Source: Streptomyces klenkii
GTDB lineage: Bacteria; Actinomycetota; Actinomycetes; Streptomycetales; Streptomycetaceae
Assembly: GCF_003626645.1 (NCBI RefSeq)
Contig: NZ_RBAM01000002.1
Coordinates: forward strand, 682,001 to 746,000
Direction: 5' to 3'
DNA: 64,000 bases
Positions 1-7,836 of the stretch are shown piece after piece (within the stretch, counting starts at the first letter, position 1; every line of letters starts with the position of its first letter). The translations under genes and the position numbers were made by a program. Below the pieces are notes generated by a model, which saw only the letters and a program-made list of their open reading frames with translations, searched no databases and was not told where the DNA came from.

Positions 1-349
1 CGGCTCGCGCCGGGCCCGCATCGCCAAGGGTTCGGGCGTGGACGTCAGCGCCGTCAAGAACCTGGTGGAGCGGTTCTTCGACGCCCGCAAGATGATGTCC
101 CGCATGGCGCAGGGCGGCGGCATGCCGGGGATGCCCGGCCTGCCGGGCATGGGTGGCGGCGCCGGCCGCAAGAAGAAGCAGCAGAAGCAGGCCAAGGGCA
201 AGCGCCAGAGCGGCAACCCGATGAAGCGCAAGGCCGAGGAGCAGGCCGCGGCCGCCCGCCGCGAACAGGGCGGCGCCCTGGGTCTGCCCGCGGGCGAGGA
301 CGCGAAGAACTTCGAACTCCCGGAGGAGTTCAAGAAGTTCATGGGCTGA
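1..349 (+). CDS. ffh: Signal recognition particle protein Ffh, C-terminal fragment
   Basis: This is the last 115 codons of Ffh, the SRP54 GTPase that binds 4.5S RNA and signal sequences and targets ribosomes to FtsY and SecYEG. The gene starts left of the window and the reading frame enters at base 2. The visible part is the end of the M domain: SRRARIAKGSG, which is part of the RNA-binding helix-turn-helix, then a helix with ERFFDARKMM, a Met/Gly/Pro-rich flexible stretch (MPGMPGLPGMGGG) and a Lys-rich tail. The GTPase domain is not visible. A strong hairpin follows the stop codon. Confidence 0.93.
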   Translation, partial: GSRRARIAKGSGVDVSAVKNLVERFFDARKMMSRMAQGGGMPGMPGLPGMGGGAGRKKKQQKQAKGKRQSGNPMKRKAEEQAAAARREQGGALGLPAGEDAKNFELPEEFKKFMG

Positions 350-429
350 CCGCGCACGTCCCGCGGCGCGCCGCCGTAGGCGCGTGCGCGGACAGCGTCC
401 TGTAGGCGGCCGCATCCGCATTAAACATC

Positions 430-465
430 GACAGCCCCCGCAGCCGAGAGGCCGCGGGGGCTGTC
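430..465. terminator. Bidirectional terminator between ffh and the methyltransferase gene
   Basis: A perfect 12-bp inverted repeat, GACAGCCCCCGC (430-441) and GCGGGGGCTGTC (454-465), surrounds a 12-nt loop. It lies between two convergent genes and so can end transcripts from both sides. There is no T-tract, as is usual for Streptomyces terminators. Confidence 0.75.
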
Positions 466-505
466 GCGTACGCGCCGCGCCTTCCGCTGCGGACGCGGAC
501 GTCGG

Positions 506-1327
506 CTAGGCGCGCGCTATCAGGTAGCGGAAGACGTTGGGCATCCACACCGTGCCGTCGCGGCGCAGATACGGGTGGAGCGCCTCGACGAGCTCCTTGG
601 TGACCTGTTCCTCGTCCGTGGCGCGGGCGGCCGCGTCGAAGGCGCCGGTGGAGAGCATGCCGCGCACCGCGCTGCCCATGTCGGCATAGCCGTACGGGCA
701 GGCGACCCGCCCCGAGCCGTCCGGCCGGAGACCCGCCTCATGCGCCAGGTTCTCCAGGTCGTCGCGGCCGCTCGGCCGCCAGCGCGCCGGTGCGCACATG
801 GGGTCCGCGAGCCGGGCCGCGACCCGAAGCGCCCCCGACGCCGCGCAGCGCTCCTGGGGGCCCCAGCCCGCCAGCACCACGGGGGCGCCCCGCTCGGCGC
901 ACGAGGCCGCCCGGGCGAGCGCCGCGGCCATGCCACGCGCGCTCCCGCCCGCGCAGTACAGCGGGTCGAAGGCAGTGATCAGGTTGAAGGCCGGCGCGCC
1001 CCGCTCCATGAGGCTCTCGGGGGCCCCGTGCCCCAGGCGCGCGGCGCCGCCGCCCTCGGGCAGCAGCCGCTCGCGGGCGAGCGCGAGCCGGCGGCCGTCC
1101 GGGTCGACGCCGGAGACCGTGGCGCCGCGGGCGGCCGCCATGAGCAGGGCCAGGCCGGATCCGCAGCCCAGGCTGAGCAGCCTGGTGCCCGAGCCGACCT
1201 CGAGGCGTTCGTACACCGCTTCGTAGAGCGGCACCAGCATCCGTTCCTGGATTTCCGCCCAGTCACGGGCCCGCGACTCGGGCGACGAAGAGGACGGCCG
1301 GTGCCGCCGAACGAGCGTAGGTGTCAT
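506..1327 (-). CDS. Class I SAM-dependent methyltransferase
   Basis: A 273-residue protein with the Rossmann methyltransferase motif I, LLSLGCGSGLALL, about 60 residues in. An acidic motif II (VSGVDPDG) follows and a FNLITAFDPLYC segment fits the post-motif strands. The substrate cannot be read from the sequence; small-molecule or natural-product-type methylation is common for such Streptomyces proteins. The open frame extends upstream, but ATG at 1327 (MTPTLVRRHRPS) is the likely start because the upstream extension is low-complexity and would run into the proS promoter region. The gene is divergent from proS and converges on ffh. It contains one GCCTCATGC repeat core at 735. Confidence 0.75.
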   Translation of the reverse strand: MTPTLVRRHRPSSSSPESRARDWAEIQERMLVPLYEAVYERLEVGSGTRLLSLGCGSGLALLMAAARGATVSGVDPDGRRLALARERLLPEGGGAARLGHGAPESLMERGAPAFNLITAFDPLYCAGGSARGMAAALARAASCAERGAPVVLAGWGPQERCAASGALRVAARLADPMCAPARWRPSGRDDLENLAHEAGLRPDGSGRVACPYGYADMGSAVRGMLSTGAFDAAARATDEEQVTKELVEALHPYLRRDGTVWMPNVFRYLIARA

Positions 1328-1623
1328 GGAAAGCGCCCCAATCCGCCGAGAGACGTGTGCATGCCCGATCCACCGCCCCCGTGTGCTGCCGTGCGCGTTG
1401 CCGGAAAGCACCCCCTGGTGCCAGGGAACTCCGCATCCGTTCCCGAGTCCAGGGGGTGGCGCAGGCGCGTTCCCGTACGCCCACGATGGCATGTGCCGGG
1501 CGCATCCGCACGGGAGGCGCACAAGGGCGCGTACGCGGCCGGTGGCGGCGCACGGACGGCGCGGGGGAGGGGCCGGAACGGCGGATTCACGCTCGGACGG
1601 ATCGGGCCCGTACCATTCGCATC
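1328..1623. promoter_or_regulatory. Divergent intergenic region, methyltransferase / proS
   Basis: About 296 bases between two divergent starts, so it must hold promoters for both genes. I see no convincing consensus boxes and no gene-like reading frame with normal codon bias. The segment at 1596-1623, just before proS, contains a TACCATTCG stretch that could act as a -10 region, but this is weak. Confidence 0.35.
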
Positions 1624-3039
1624 ATGGCAAAGGCTCCCATTCTCACCCCCCAGGCGGACGACTTCCCCCGCTGGTACCAGGACTTGATCAACAAGGCCGA
1701 GCTGGCCGACAACGGCCCCGTGCGCGGCACCATGGTCATCCGGCCGTACGGGTACGGGCTCTGGGAGCGCATGCAGCAGGAGATGGACGCGCGCATCAAG
1801 GACGCGGGCGCTTCCAACGCGTACTTCCCCCTCTTCATCCCGCAGTCGTACCTGACGCGTGAGGCCGAGCACGTCGAGGGCTTCGCCCCCGAGCTCGCGG
1901 TCGTCACGCACGGCGGCGGCAAGGAGCTGGAGGAGCCGGTCGTCGTGCGCCCCACCTCCGAGACGATCATCAACGACTACTTCTCGAAGTGGGTGCAGAG
2001 CTACCGCGACCTGCCCCTGCTGATCAACCAGTGGGCGAATGTGGTCCGTTGGGAGATGCGCCCGCGCGTCTTCCTGCGCACCACCGAGTTCCTCTGGCAG
2101 GAGGGCCACACCGCCCACGCCACCTACGAGGATGCCCGGGACTACGCCGCGTACATCCACAAGGAGGTGTACGCGGACTTCATGATCAACGTCCTGGGCA
2201 TCGACGTGGTCCTCGGCCGCAAGACGCCCAAGGAGCGCTTCGCGGGCGCGATCAACACCCTCACCCTCGAGGGCATGATGGGCGACGGCAAGGCGCTGCA
2301 GATGGGCACCAGCCACGAGCTCGGCCAGAACTTTGCCAAGGCCTTCAACACCTCCTACCTGTCCAAGGACGGCCGGCAGGAGCTGGTCTGGCAGACCTCC
2401 TGGGGCTCCTCCACCCGGATGGTCGGCGGTCTGATCATGTCGCACGGCGACGATAACGGCCTGCGCGTGCCGCCGCGCCTGGCGCCGGTCCAGGCCGTCG
2501 TCCTCGCGATCAAGGGTGACGACGCCGTCATCGCCAAGGTCCGCGAGATCGGCGACCAGCTGAAGGCCGCCGGAGTCCGGGTACAGGTCGACGACCGCAC
2601 GGACACGCCGTTCGGCCGCCGCGCCGTGGACTGGGAGCTCAAGGGTGTCCCGGTGCGCATCGAGGTCGGCCCGCGCGACCTGGAGAACGGCACCGCGATG
2701 CTGGCCCGCCGCATCCCCGGTGGTAAGGAGCCGGTCCGCATCGACGAGCTCGTCGGGATGCTGCCGAAGGTCCTGGAGGAGGACCAGGCGCTGCTGCTGA
2801 CCCAGTCGCGCGAGCGCCGCGAGTCCCGTACGAGCGACGTGACGACCATCGAGGAGGCCGCCGAGGCCGCCGTCGCCGGCGGCTGGGCGCGGATCCGCTG
2901 GGCGGACCTGGGTCCGGAGGGCGAGGCCAAGCTGGCCGAGCAGGCCGTGTCCGTCCGCTGCCTGGTGGCCGAGGACGGCTCCGTGCCGCAGTCGGACGAC
3001 GCGCCGGGCACGATCGCGATCGTGGGGCGCGCCTACTAA
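1624..3039 (+). CDS. proS: Prolyl-tRNA synthetase, ProS type 3 (archaeal/eukaryal-like)
   Basis: A 471-residue class II aminoacyl-tRNA synthetase that charges tRNA-Pro in the cytoplasm. Class II motif 2 is seen around RWEMRPRVFLRTTEFLWQEGH, with the catalytic arginine and the TEFLWQE signature of prolyl enzymes. HGDDNGLRVPPRLAP near residue 275 is motif 3. The anticodon-binding domain follows (VLAIKG to VGPRDLENG), then a C-terminal domain. It lacks the long editing insertion of E. coli ProS, and its length matches the short archaeal/eukaryal type 3 enzyme that some actinomycetes carry. ATG at 1624 is chosen because MAKAPILTPQADDFPRWYQD is the conserved N-terminus; the frame open upstream is spurious. 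Confidence 0.93.
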   Translation: MAKAPILTPQADDFPRWYQDLINKAELADNGPVRGTMVIRPYGYGLWERMQQEMDARIKDAGASNAYFPLFIPQSYLTREAEHVEGFAPELAVVTHGGGKELEEPVVVRPTSETIINDYFSKWVQSYRDLPLLINQWANVVRWEMRPRVFLRTTEFLWQEGHTAHATYEDARDYAAYIHKEVYADFMINVLGIDVVLGRKTPKERFAGAINTLTLEGMMGDGKALQMGTSHELGQNFAKAFNTSYLSKDGRQELVWQTSWGSSTRMVGGLIMSHGDDNGLRVPPRLAPVQAVVLAIKGDDAVIAKVREIGDQLKAAGVRVQVDDRTDTPFGRRAVDWELKGVPVRIEVGPRDLENGTAMLARRIPGGKEPVRIDELVGMLPKVLEEDQALLLTQSRERRESRTSDVTTIEEAAEAAVAGGWARIRWADLGPEGEAKLAEQAVSVRCLVAEDGSVPQSDDAPGTIAIVGRAY

Positions 3040-3047
3040 GAGCGAAG

Positions 3048-3092
3048 GCATGGGGCGGCGCATGGGGCACCCGGGGACGGGTCGCCTCGTGC
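3048..3092. repeat. GCATGGGGC repeat pair after proS
   Basis: Two exact copies of GCATGGGGC lie 12 bases apart at 3048 and 3060. An inverted relative, GCCTCGTGC, follows at 3084. The oppositely oriented copies could pair with G-U wobble in the proS 3' transcript. They belong to the window-wide GCCYCATGC family. Confidence 0.6.
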
Positions 3093-3335
3093 GCCGCCCT
3101 CCACGCTCCACGGGGCGCCCAGGGGCGCCGGCCGGCCCTAGGGGGCGCACGCCCCCCGGTGCGCGCTTACTGGTGAGTCAGTACGTCCCGGGTTGCGAAC
3201 GGGTGCGCGGCTTCTCCATAGATCTGCGCACCCGCCCTCGTCGCGACGCATGAGCGTGAAACTGACTGGTACGTGCAAATTATTTGGGATGGCCCGGTAT
3301 CGGAACACCGGGCCGCCCCTGCTCGTTGTCACGAC

Positions 3336-3926
3336 GTGAGCACGACACCACCTGTTCTCGCCGCAGAGCTGGCGCAGGCGTGGGCCGACATTCAGCGGCA
3401 CCACCCCGAGCTGCCGGATCTTGCCGCGCCCGAATCGCTGATCGGGGAGTCGTCGTCCGCATGCGGCGCCGAGCTCTCCTTCGAACGGCTGCTGCACGAG
3501 GCAGTGCACGGCATCGCGGCCGCCCGCGGTGTACGTGACACGTCACGCGCGGGCCGCTACCACAATCGCCGGTTCCTGGCGATCGCCGAGGAGCTCGGGC
3601 TCGACCACAGCGACGATCCGCATCCCAGCAGCGGCTTCTCCCTGGTCGTGCTCAACCCGGAAGCGCGCAAGCGCTACCGCCCCACCATCGACAGACTCCA
3701 GCGCGCCCTCAAGGCGCACACGGTCGCCACCACCGCCGACACCTCGCGCACCTTCCGCGGGCCGGCGGCGCGGCACGGCTCGTCGGGCGGCGGCGTACGG
3801 GTCAAGGCGGTGTGCGAATGCGGCCGGAACGTGCGGGTCGTGCCCTCCGTGCTCGCCCAGGCGCCCATCATGTGCGGCGGCTGCGGCCAGCCCTTCCGGA
3901 TTCCCGAGGCGGTCACGGTCGGCTGA
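3336..3926 (+). CDS. SprT-like zinc metalloprotein
   Basis: A 196-residue protein with a metal-binding HEAVH (HExxH) motif in [14 protein letters not shown] near residue 55, as in SprT-like domains. A C-terminal zinc ribbon is also present (CECG, then CGGCG about 20 residues later). SprT/Spartan proteins of other organisms act on DNA-protein crosslinks, but this protein's role is not known to me. GTG at 3336 ([12 protein letters not shown]) is preferred because the upstream residues look like leader DNA, although no clear ribosome site precedes it. It lies alone between proS and the rpsP operon. Confidence 0.75.
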   Translation: MSTTPPVLAAELAQAWADIQRHHPELPDLAAPESLIGESSSACGAELSFERLLHEAVHGIAAARGVRDTSRAGRYHNRRFLAIAEELGLDHSDDPHPSSGFSLVVLNPEARKRYRPTIDRLQRALKAHTVATTADTSRTFRGPAARHGSSGGGVRVKAVCECGRNVRVVPSVLAQAPIMCGGCGQPFRIPEAVTVG

Positions 3927-3941
3927 CCTGGAGCGGTGTGG

Positions 3942-3947
3942 CACAAT
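3942..3947 (+). promoter_or_regulatory. Possible -10 element of the rpsP operon
   Basis: CACAAT in the context TGTGGCACAATGGGA lies about 135 bases before rpsP. A very similar GCACAATGGGG occurs just before the DUF2469 gene (11174-11184), and AACAATGG lies before dxr. I see no good -35 box at the usual distance, so the call rests on the -10 similarity alone. Confidence 0.35.
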
Positions 3948-4029
3948 GGGACGCTGTACTCGACAGTCGCATAGGACCCCTCTCTCCTCCGGCTGGCGCG
4001 TCCATCGGGCATCCGAGTACCGCAACCCC

Positions 4030-4058
4030 ACGTGGCATCTCGTTGTGCCCAACCACGT
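4030..4058 (+). promoter_or_regulatory. Hairpin in the rpsP leader
   Basis: Arms ACGTGG (4030-4035) and CCACGT (4053-4058) can pair, and an alternative inner pairing GGCA/TGCC (4034-4037 with 4046-4049) is also possible. The hairpin ends 8 bases before the AGGAG ribosome site (4066-4070) of rpsP. A structured leader just before the first ribosomal gene of the operon is suited to translational control. Confidence 0.45.
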
Positions 4059-4081
4059 CAAGACCAGGAGACACCACTCCC

Positions 4082-4516
4082 GTGGCAGTCAAGATCAAGC
4101 TGAAGCGTCTGGGCAAGATCCGTTCGCCTCACTACCGCATCGTCATCGCCGACTCCCGTACCCGCCGTGACGGCCGGGCCATCGAGGAGATCGGTCTGTA
4201 CCACCCGGTGCAGAACCCCTCGCGCATCGAGGTCGACTCCGAGCGTGTCCAGTACTGGCTGGGTGTCGGCGCGCAGCCGACCGAGCCCGTCATGGCCATC
4301 CTCAAGGTCACCGGTGACTGGCAGAAGTTCAAGGGCCTGCCGGCCCCGGCCCCGATGCTCGTCGCCGAGCCGAAGAAGGACCACAGCGGTCTCTTCGACG
4401 CCGTCGTGAGCGCCGCGGGCGAGGCGAAGGGTGAGGCCATCACCCCGAAGGCGAAGAAGTCGGAGAAGAAGGACGAGGCCGCTGAGGCCGAGTCCGCTGA
4501 GTCGACCGAGGCCTGA
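4082..4516 (+). CDS. rpsP: 30S ribosomal protein S16
   Basis: A 144-residue S16, a core protein of the 30S body needed for assembly. The N-terminal domain is typical: [41 protein letters not shown]. The C-terminus has an Ala/Glu/Lys-rich extension past residue 100 ([18 protein letters not shown]), as is usual in actinobacteria; the E. coli protein has about 82 residues. Start is GTG at 4082, with AGGAG at 4066-4070. It is the first gene of rpsP-khpA, with rimM, trmD and rplS following. Confidence 0.96.
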   Translation: MAVKIKLKRLGKIRSPHYRIVIADSRTRRDGRAIEEIGLYHPVQNPSRIEVDSERVQYWLGVGAQPTEPVMAILKVTGDWQKFKGLPAPAPMLVAEPKKDHSGLFDAVVSAAGEAKGEAITPKAKKSEKKDEAAEAESAESTEA

Positions 4517-4518
4517 GG

Positions 4519-4758
4519 ATGCTCGAGGAGGCCCTTGAGCACCTCGTGAAGGGCATCGTCGACAACCCCGACGAGGTGCAGGTCGCTTCGCGCAACCTGC
4601 GCCGCGGGCGCGTGCTGGAGGTCCGGGTCCACCCCGACGACCTCGGCAAGGTGATCGGCCGCAACGGCCGCACCGCGCGCGCTCTGCGCACTGTCGTGGG
4701 CGCCATCGGCGGCCGTGGCATCCGCGTCGACCTTGTCGACGTGGATCAGGTCCGCTGA
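4519..4758 (+). CDS. khpA: KH-domain RNA-binding protein KhpA
   Basis: A 79-residue single KH domain with the GxxG loop inside VIGRNGRTARALRTVV, where the RNA backbone is gripped. In other bacteria KhpA pairs with KhpB (Jag/EloR) and binds many RNAs; its position next to rpsP is conserved in Gram-positive bacteria. The ATG lies two bases after the rpsP stop, so the two genes are probably translationally coupled. A strong hairpin separates it from rimM. Confidence 0.92.
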   Translation: MLEEALEHLVKGIVDNPDEVQVASRNLRRGRVLEVRVHPDDLGKVIGRNGRTARALRTVVGAIGGRGIRVDLVDVDQVR

Positions 4759-4778
4759 GAAGCGGTTGAGCACCGGCA

Positions 4779-4812
4779 CGGGCCGGGAAGGGCTTGGGCC
4801 CTTCCCGGCCCG
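4779..4812 (+). terminator. Strong hairpin between khpA and rimM
   Basis: A perfect 15-bp stem pairs CGGGCCGGGAAGGGC (4779-4793) with GCCCTTCCCGGCCCG (4798-4812) around a 4-nt loop, followed by TTGT. It looks like an intrinsic terminator or attenuator that would lower rimM-trmD expression relative to rpsP-khpA. Confidence 0.75.
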
Positions 4813-4842
4813 TTGTCGCGTACGGAGAGCAGAGAAGGAAAC

Positions 4843-5535
4843 ATGCAGCTCGTAGTCGGCAGGATCGGCCGCGCCCACGGCATCCGGGGCGAGGTCACGG
4901 TTGAGGTGCGTACGGACGAGCCCGAACTGCGGCTCGGGCCCGGCGCCGTCCTGGCCACGGACCCCGCCCCCGTGGGGCCGCTGACCATCGAGTCCGGCCG
5001 CGTGCACAGCGGCCGGCTGCTGCTGCGCTTCGCGGGTGTGGGCGACCGTACGGCCGCCGAGGCGCTCCGCAACACCCTCCTCATTGCCGAGGTCGACCCG
5101 GAGGACACCCCGGAGGACCCCGAGGAGTTCTACGACCACCAGCTGATGGACCTGGAGGTCGTCACCGTCGACGGCACCGTCGTCGGCCGGATCAGCGAGA
5201 TCTCCCACCTGCCGTCGCAGGACCTGTTCATCGTGGAGCGGGCCGACGGGTCCGAGGTCATGATCCCCTTCGTCTCCGAGATCGTCACGGAGATCGACCT
5301 GGACGAGCAGCGCGCCGTCATCGACCCGCCGCGCGGCCTGATCGACGCCGACGAGGCGGAGGTCGCGTCCGCGCGTGAGGCGGAGCACGGCGCGGCGGCG
5401 CATGGGGCGGCCACTGAGGCGGCGCATGGGGCGGCGCACGAGGCCGGACAGGCCCCTGAGGCGGAGTCCGGCCAGGATGCCGGTCACGGCTCCGAGCAGG
5501 ATTCCGGGCGAGGCTCCGAGCGGGGCGACGCCTGA
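4843..5535 (+). CDS. rimM: Ribosome maturation factor RimM with repeat-encoded tail
   Basis: RimM binds S19 and helps mature the 30S head. The RimM N domain is seen at about residues 1-85 ([21 protein letters not shown]) and the PRC-barrel domain at about 95-170 ([14 protein letters not shown] to [14 protein letters not shown]). ATG at 4843 is preferred, with GAAGGAA just upstream. The family is usually 165-190 residues; this protein has 230. The extra 50-60 residues are Ala/His/Gly/Glu-rich and are encoded by 12-bp units GCATGGGGCGGC, giving AHGAA. It overlaps trmD by one base (TGATG). Confidence 0.93.
   Translation: MQLVVGRIGRAHGIRGEVTVEVRTDEPELRLGPGAVLATDPAPVGPLTIESGRVHSGRLLLRFAGVGDRTAAEALRNTLLIAEVDPEDTPEDPEEFYDHQLMDLEVVTVDGTVVGRISEISHLPSQDLFIVERADGSEVMIPFVSEIVTEIDLDEQRAVIDPPRGLIDADEAEVASAREAEHGAAAHGAATEAAHGAAHEAGQAPEAESGQDAGHGSEQDSGRGSERGDA
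5373..5444 (+). repeat. 12-bp repeat units inside the rimM 3' end
   Basis: Units starting at 5400 (GCATGGGGC), 5412 (CACTGAGGC), 5424 (GCATGGGGC) and 5436 (GCACGAGGC) are spaced by exactly 12 bases. A looser copy, GCGTGAGGC, lies at 5373. The 12-base period keeps the frame and encodes [15 protein letters not shown] in the RimM tail. Confidence 0.7.
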
Positions 5536-6353
5536 TGCGCATCGACGTCGTCACGATCTTCCCCGAGTACCTCGAGCCGCTGAACGTCTCACTCGTCGGC
5601 AAGGCGCGCGCACGGGGCCTCCTGGACGTCCGTCTGCACGACCTGCGGGAATGGACGCACGACAAGCACAACACCGTCGACGACACGCCCTACGGCGGCG
5701 GCCCCGGCATGGTCATGAAGCCGGATCCCTGGGGCGAGGCCCTGGACGCGGTCATCGGCTCGGGGGTACAGGGGGAGGAGCCGCCCGTGCTCGTCGTCCC
5801 GACCCCCAGCGGCCGCCCCTTCACCCAGGAGCTCGCCGTGGAGCTCTCCGAGAAGCCGTGGCTGGTCTTCACCCCCGCCCGCTACGAGGGCATCGACCGC
5901 CGGGTCATCGAGGAGTACGGCGACCGCCTCGACGTGCGCGAGGTGTCCATCGGCGACTACGTCCTGGCCGGCGGCGAGGCCCCCGTCCTCGTGATGGTCG
6001 AGGCCGTCGCGCGCCTGCTGCCCGGCGTCCTCGGCAACGCCGAGTCCCACCGCGACGACTCCTTCGCCCCGGGCGCCATGGCGGACCTCCTCGAGGGCCC
6101 CGTCTATACCAAGCCCCCGGAGTGGCGCGGCCGTGGCATCCCCGACGTCCTGCTCAGCGGCCACCACGGCAAGATCGCCCGCTGGCGCCGCGACGAGGCG
6201 TTCCGCCGCACCGTGCGCAACCGCCCCGATCTGATCGAGCGCGCGGACCCCGCGGCCTTCGACAAGAAGGACCGCGAGATCCTCTCGATCCTGGGCTGGG
6301 GCCCCGGACCCGACGGCCGATTTGGGCGAGTGGCCCCGGACGTGGAAGAATAA
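5535..6353 (+). CDS. trmD: tRNA (guanine-N1)-methyltransferase
   Basis: TrmD methylates G37 of tRNAs using SAM and prevents +1 frameshifting. The 272-residue protein has the SPOUT trefoil-knot motifs YGGGPGMVMKPDPW (near 55), FTPARYEGIDRRV (near 115) and SIGDYVLAGGEAPVLVMVEAV (near 138), then NAESHRDDSF. The N-terminus [12 protein letters not shown] is typical. The ATG overlaps the rimM stop as TGATG, indicating coupled translation. Confidence 0.96.
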   Translation: MRIDVVTIFPEYLEPLNVSLVGKARARGLLDVRLHDLREWTHDKHNTVDDTPYGGGPGMVMKPDPWGEALDAVIGSGVQGEEPPVLVVPTPSGRPFTQELAVELSEKPWLVFTPARYEGIDRRVIEEYGDRLDVREVSIGDYVLAGGEAPVLVMVEAVARLLPGVLGNAESHRDDSFAPGAMADLLEGPVYTKPPEWRGRGIPDVLLSGHHGKIARWRRDEAFRRTVRNRPDLIERADPAAFDKKDREILSILGWGPGPDGRFGRVAPDVEE

Positions 6354-6483
6354 GCCGTTGCCTTGCGCCCGGCGCGCGCCCCTGCCACAGGGGGAACGAC
6401 GTCCGCCCGGTGCTCCGGCACCATCCCCACTTCAGTACGAATTCCGCTGATGACCTGTGGCATCGGCGAGGAAGCAGACGCAT

Positions 6484-6834
6484 ATGTCCTCCCTGCTCGA
6501 CAACGTCAACGCCGCGTCGCTGCGCACCGACGTTCCGGCCTTCCGCCCCGGCGACACCGTGAACGTCCACGTCCGCGTCATCGAGGGCAACCGCTCCCGT
6601 ATCCAGCAGTTCAAGGGTGTCGTCATCCGCCGCCAGGGCGCGGGCATCAGCGAGACCTTCACGGTCCGCAAGGTCTCGTTCTCCGTCGGCGTCGAGCGCA
6701 CCTTCCCGGTGCACAGCCCGATCTTCGAGAAGGTCGAGCTGGTCACCCGCGGTGACGTCCGTCGCGCCAAGCTGTACTACCTCCGTGAGCTCCGCGGCAA
6801 GGCCGCGAAGATCAAGGAGAAGCGCGACAACTGA
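6484..6834 (+). CDS. rplS: 50S ribosomal protein L19
   Basis: A 116-residue L19, located at the 30S-50S interface. The family core is clear: [33 protein letters not shown] and [46 protein letters not shown] at 6484 ([12 protein letters not shown]) follows GAGGAAG at about 6469. A 130-base leader separates it from trmD and includes a small CCCCTG/CAGGGG hairpin (6379-6393). Confidence 0.96.
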   Translation: MSSLLDNVNAASLRTDVPAFRPGDTVNVHVRVIEGNRSRIQQFKGVVIRRQGAGISETFTVRKVSFSVGVERTFPVHSPIFEKVELVTRGDVRRAKLYYLRELRGKAAKIKEKRDN

Positions 6835-6879
6835 GCTTCCGTCCGGAGTCCGCGCCCGGCCGGATAGGCTTTCGGCTCG

Positions 6880-7836
6880 ATGGACACCGACGTACAGCTT
6901 TCGGAGCGCGACCGCTCTCCCCGCCCCGCAGAGGGGGAGGAGCAGGGGTCGCGCTCCTCGCGTTTTCCCGCCTCTCCGGCGGCCTCGGCCAGGGCCGCCG
7001 GGGCATGGCTGCGGGGCGGCGGCCCCATGCGCCGTGCAGGCGTGCTGCTGGCGCTCTGCCTCGCCTTCATGCTGCTGCTGAGCAGCTATGTGGTGCAGCC
7101 CTTCCTGATCCCCAGCGGCTCGATGGAGAACACGCTCCGCGTGGGGGACCGCGTCCTGGTCAACAAGCTCGCCTACACCTTCGGGGACGAGCCGCAGCGC
7201 GGTGACGTGATCGTCTTCGACGGCACCGGGTCCTTCGTCCAGGACGTGCCGGCGGAGAACCCGGTGGCGGCGCTGTTCCGCAAGGCCGCCTCGTCCGTCG
7301 GCCTCATGGGGCCCGCGGCGACGGTCTACATCAAGCGCGTGGTCGGTGTCGCGGGCGACCGGGTCACCTGCTGCGACGCGCGCGGCCGGTTGCAGGTCAA
7401 CGGCCACCCGGTGGACGAGAACTTCCTCTACCCGGGCGACGAGCCCTCGAGCGTGCCCTTCGACGTCGTGGTGCCCGCGGGGAAGCTGTGGGTGATGGGC
7501 GACCACCGGGGCGACTCCCGCGACTCGCGTGATCACCTGGGGGAGCCCGGCGGGGGCATGGTGCCGGTGAGCAGGGTCGTCGGACGGGCCGACTGGATCG
7601 CCTGGCCCTTCGGGAGGATGAGCACCCTGGAGCGCCCCGGCGCCTACGCGCGCGTTCCGGAGCCCGACGAGAGGGCCGGACACGTAGGACAGCCGGCCGC
7701 ACGGGGCGGGGAGCAGCAGCCCGCACGGGGCGCCGCACGAGGCGGCGAGCACACCGCAGGGCCGGACGGACAGGCCCCCGGTCCCGCCGGGCGCCCCGCG
7801 GAGCCCGCAGGACACGCAGGGAGGCCGGGTGGGTAG
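6880..7836 (+). CDS. sipW: Type I signal peptidase, SipW-like
   Basis: This membrane-bound Ser/Lys protease cleaves Sec and Tat signal peptides. One transmembrane segment lies at about residues 52-70, followed by IPSGSM with the catalytic Ser near 81. The general-base Lys is in YIKRVVGVAGD (about 150), and the GDHRGDSRDSRDH box comes after it. It is the first of four tandem paralogues. A TAGGCT at 6865-6870, nine bases before the ATG, suggests a leaderless or short-leader transcript. The C-terminus past about residue 265 is a Gly/Ala/Pro/Arg tail with no second membrane segment, written partly by GCACGGGGC and GCACGAGGC repeat units (7699, 7723, 7735). Confidence 0.92.
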   Translation: MDTDVQLSERDRSPRPAEGEEQGSRSSRFPASPAASARAAGAWLRGGGPMRRAGVLLALCLAFMLLLSSYVVQPFLIPSGSMENTLRVGDRVLVNKLAYTFGDEPQRGDVIVFDGTGSFVQDVPAENPVAALFRKAASSVGLMGPAATVYIKRVVGVAGDRVTCCDARGRLQVNGHPVDENFLYPGDEPSSVPFDVVVPAGKLWVMGDHRGDSRDSRDHLGEPGGGMVPVSRVVGRADWIAWPFGRMSTLERPGAYARVPEPDERAGHVGQPAARGGEQQPARGAARGGEHTAGPDGQAPGPAGRPAEPAGHAGRPGG

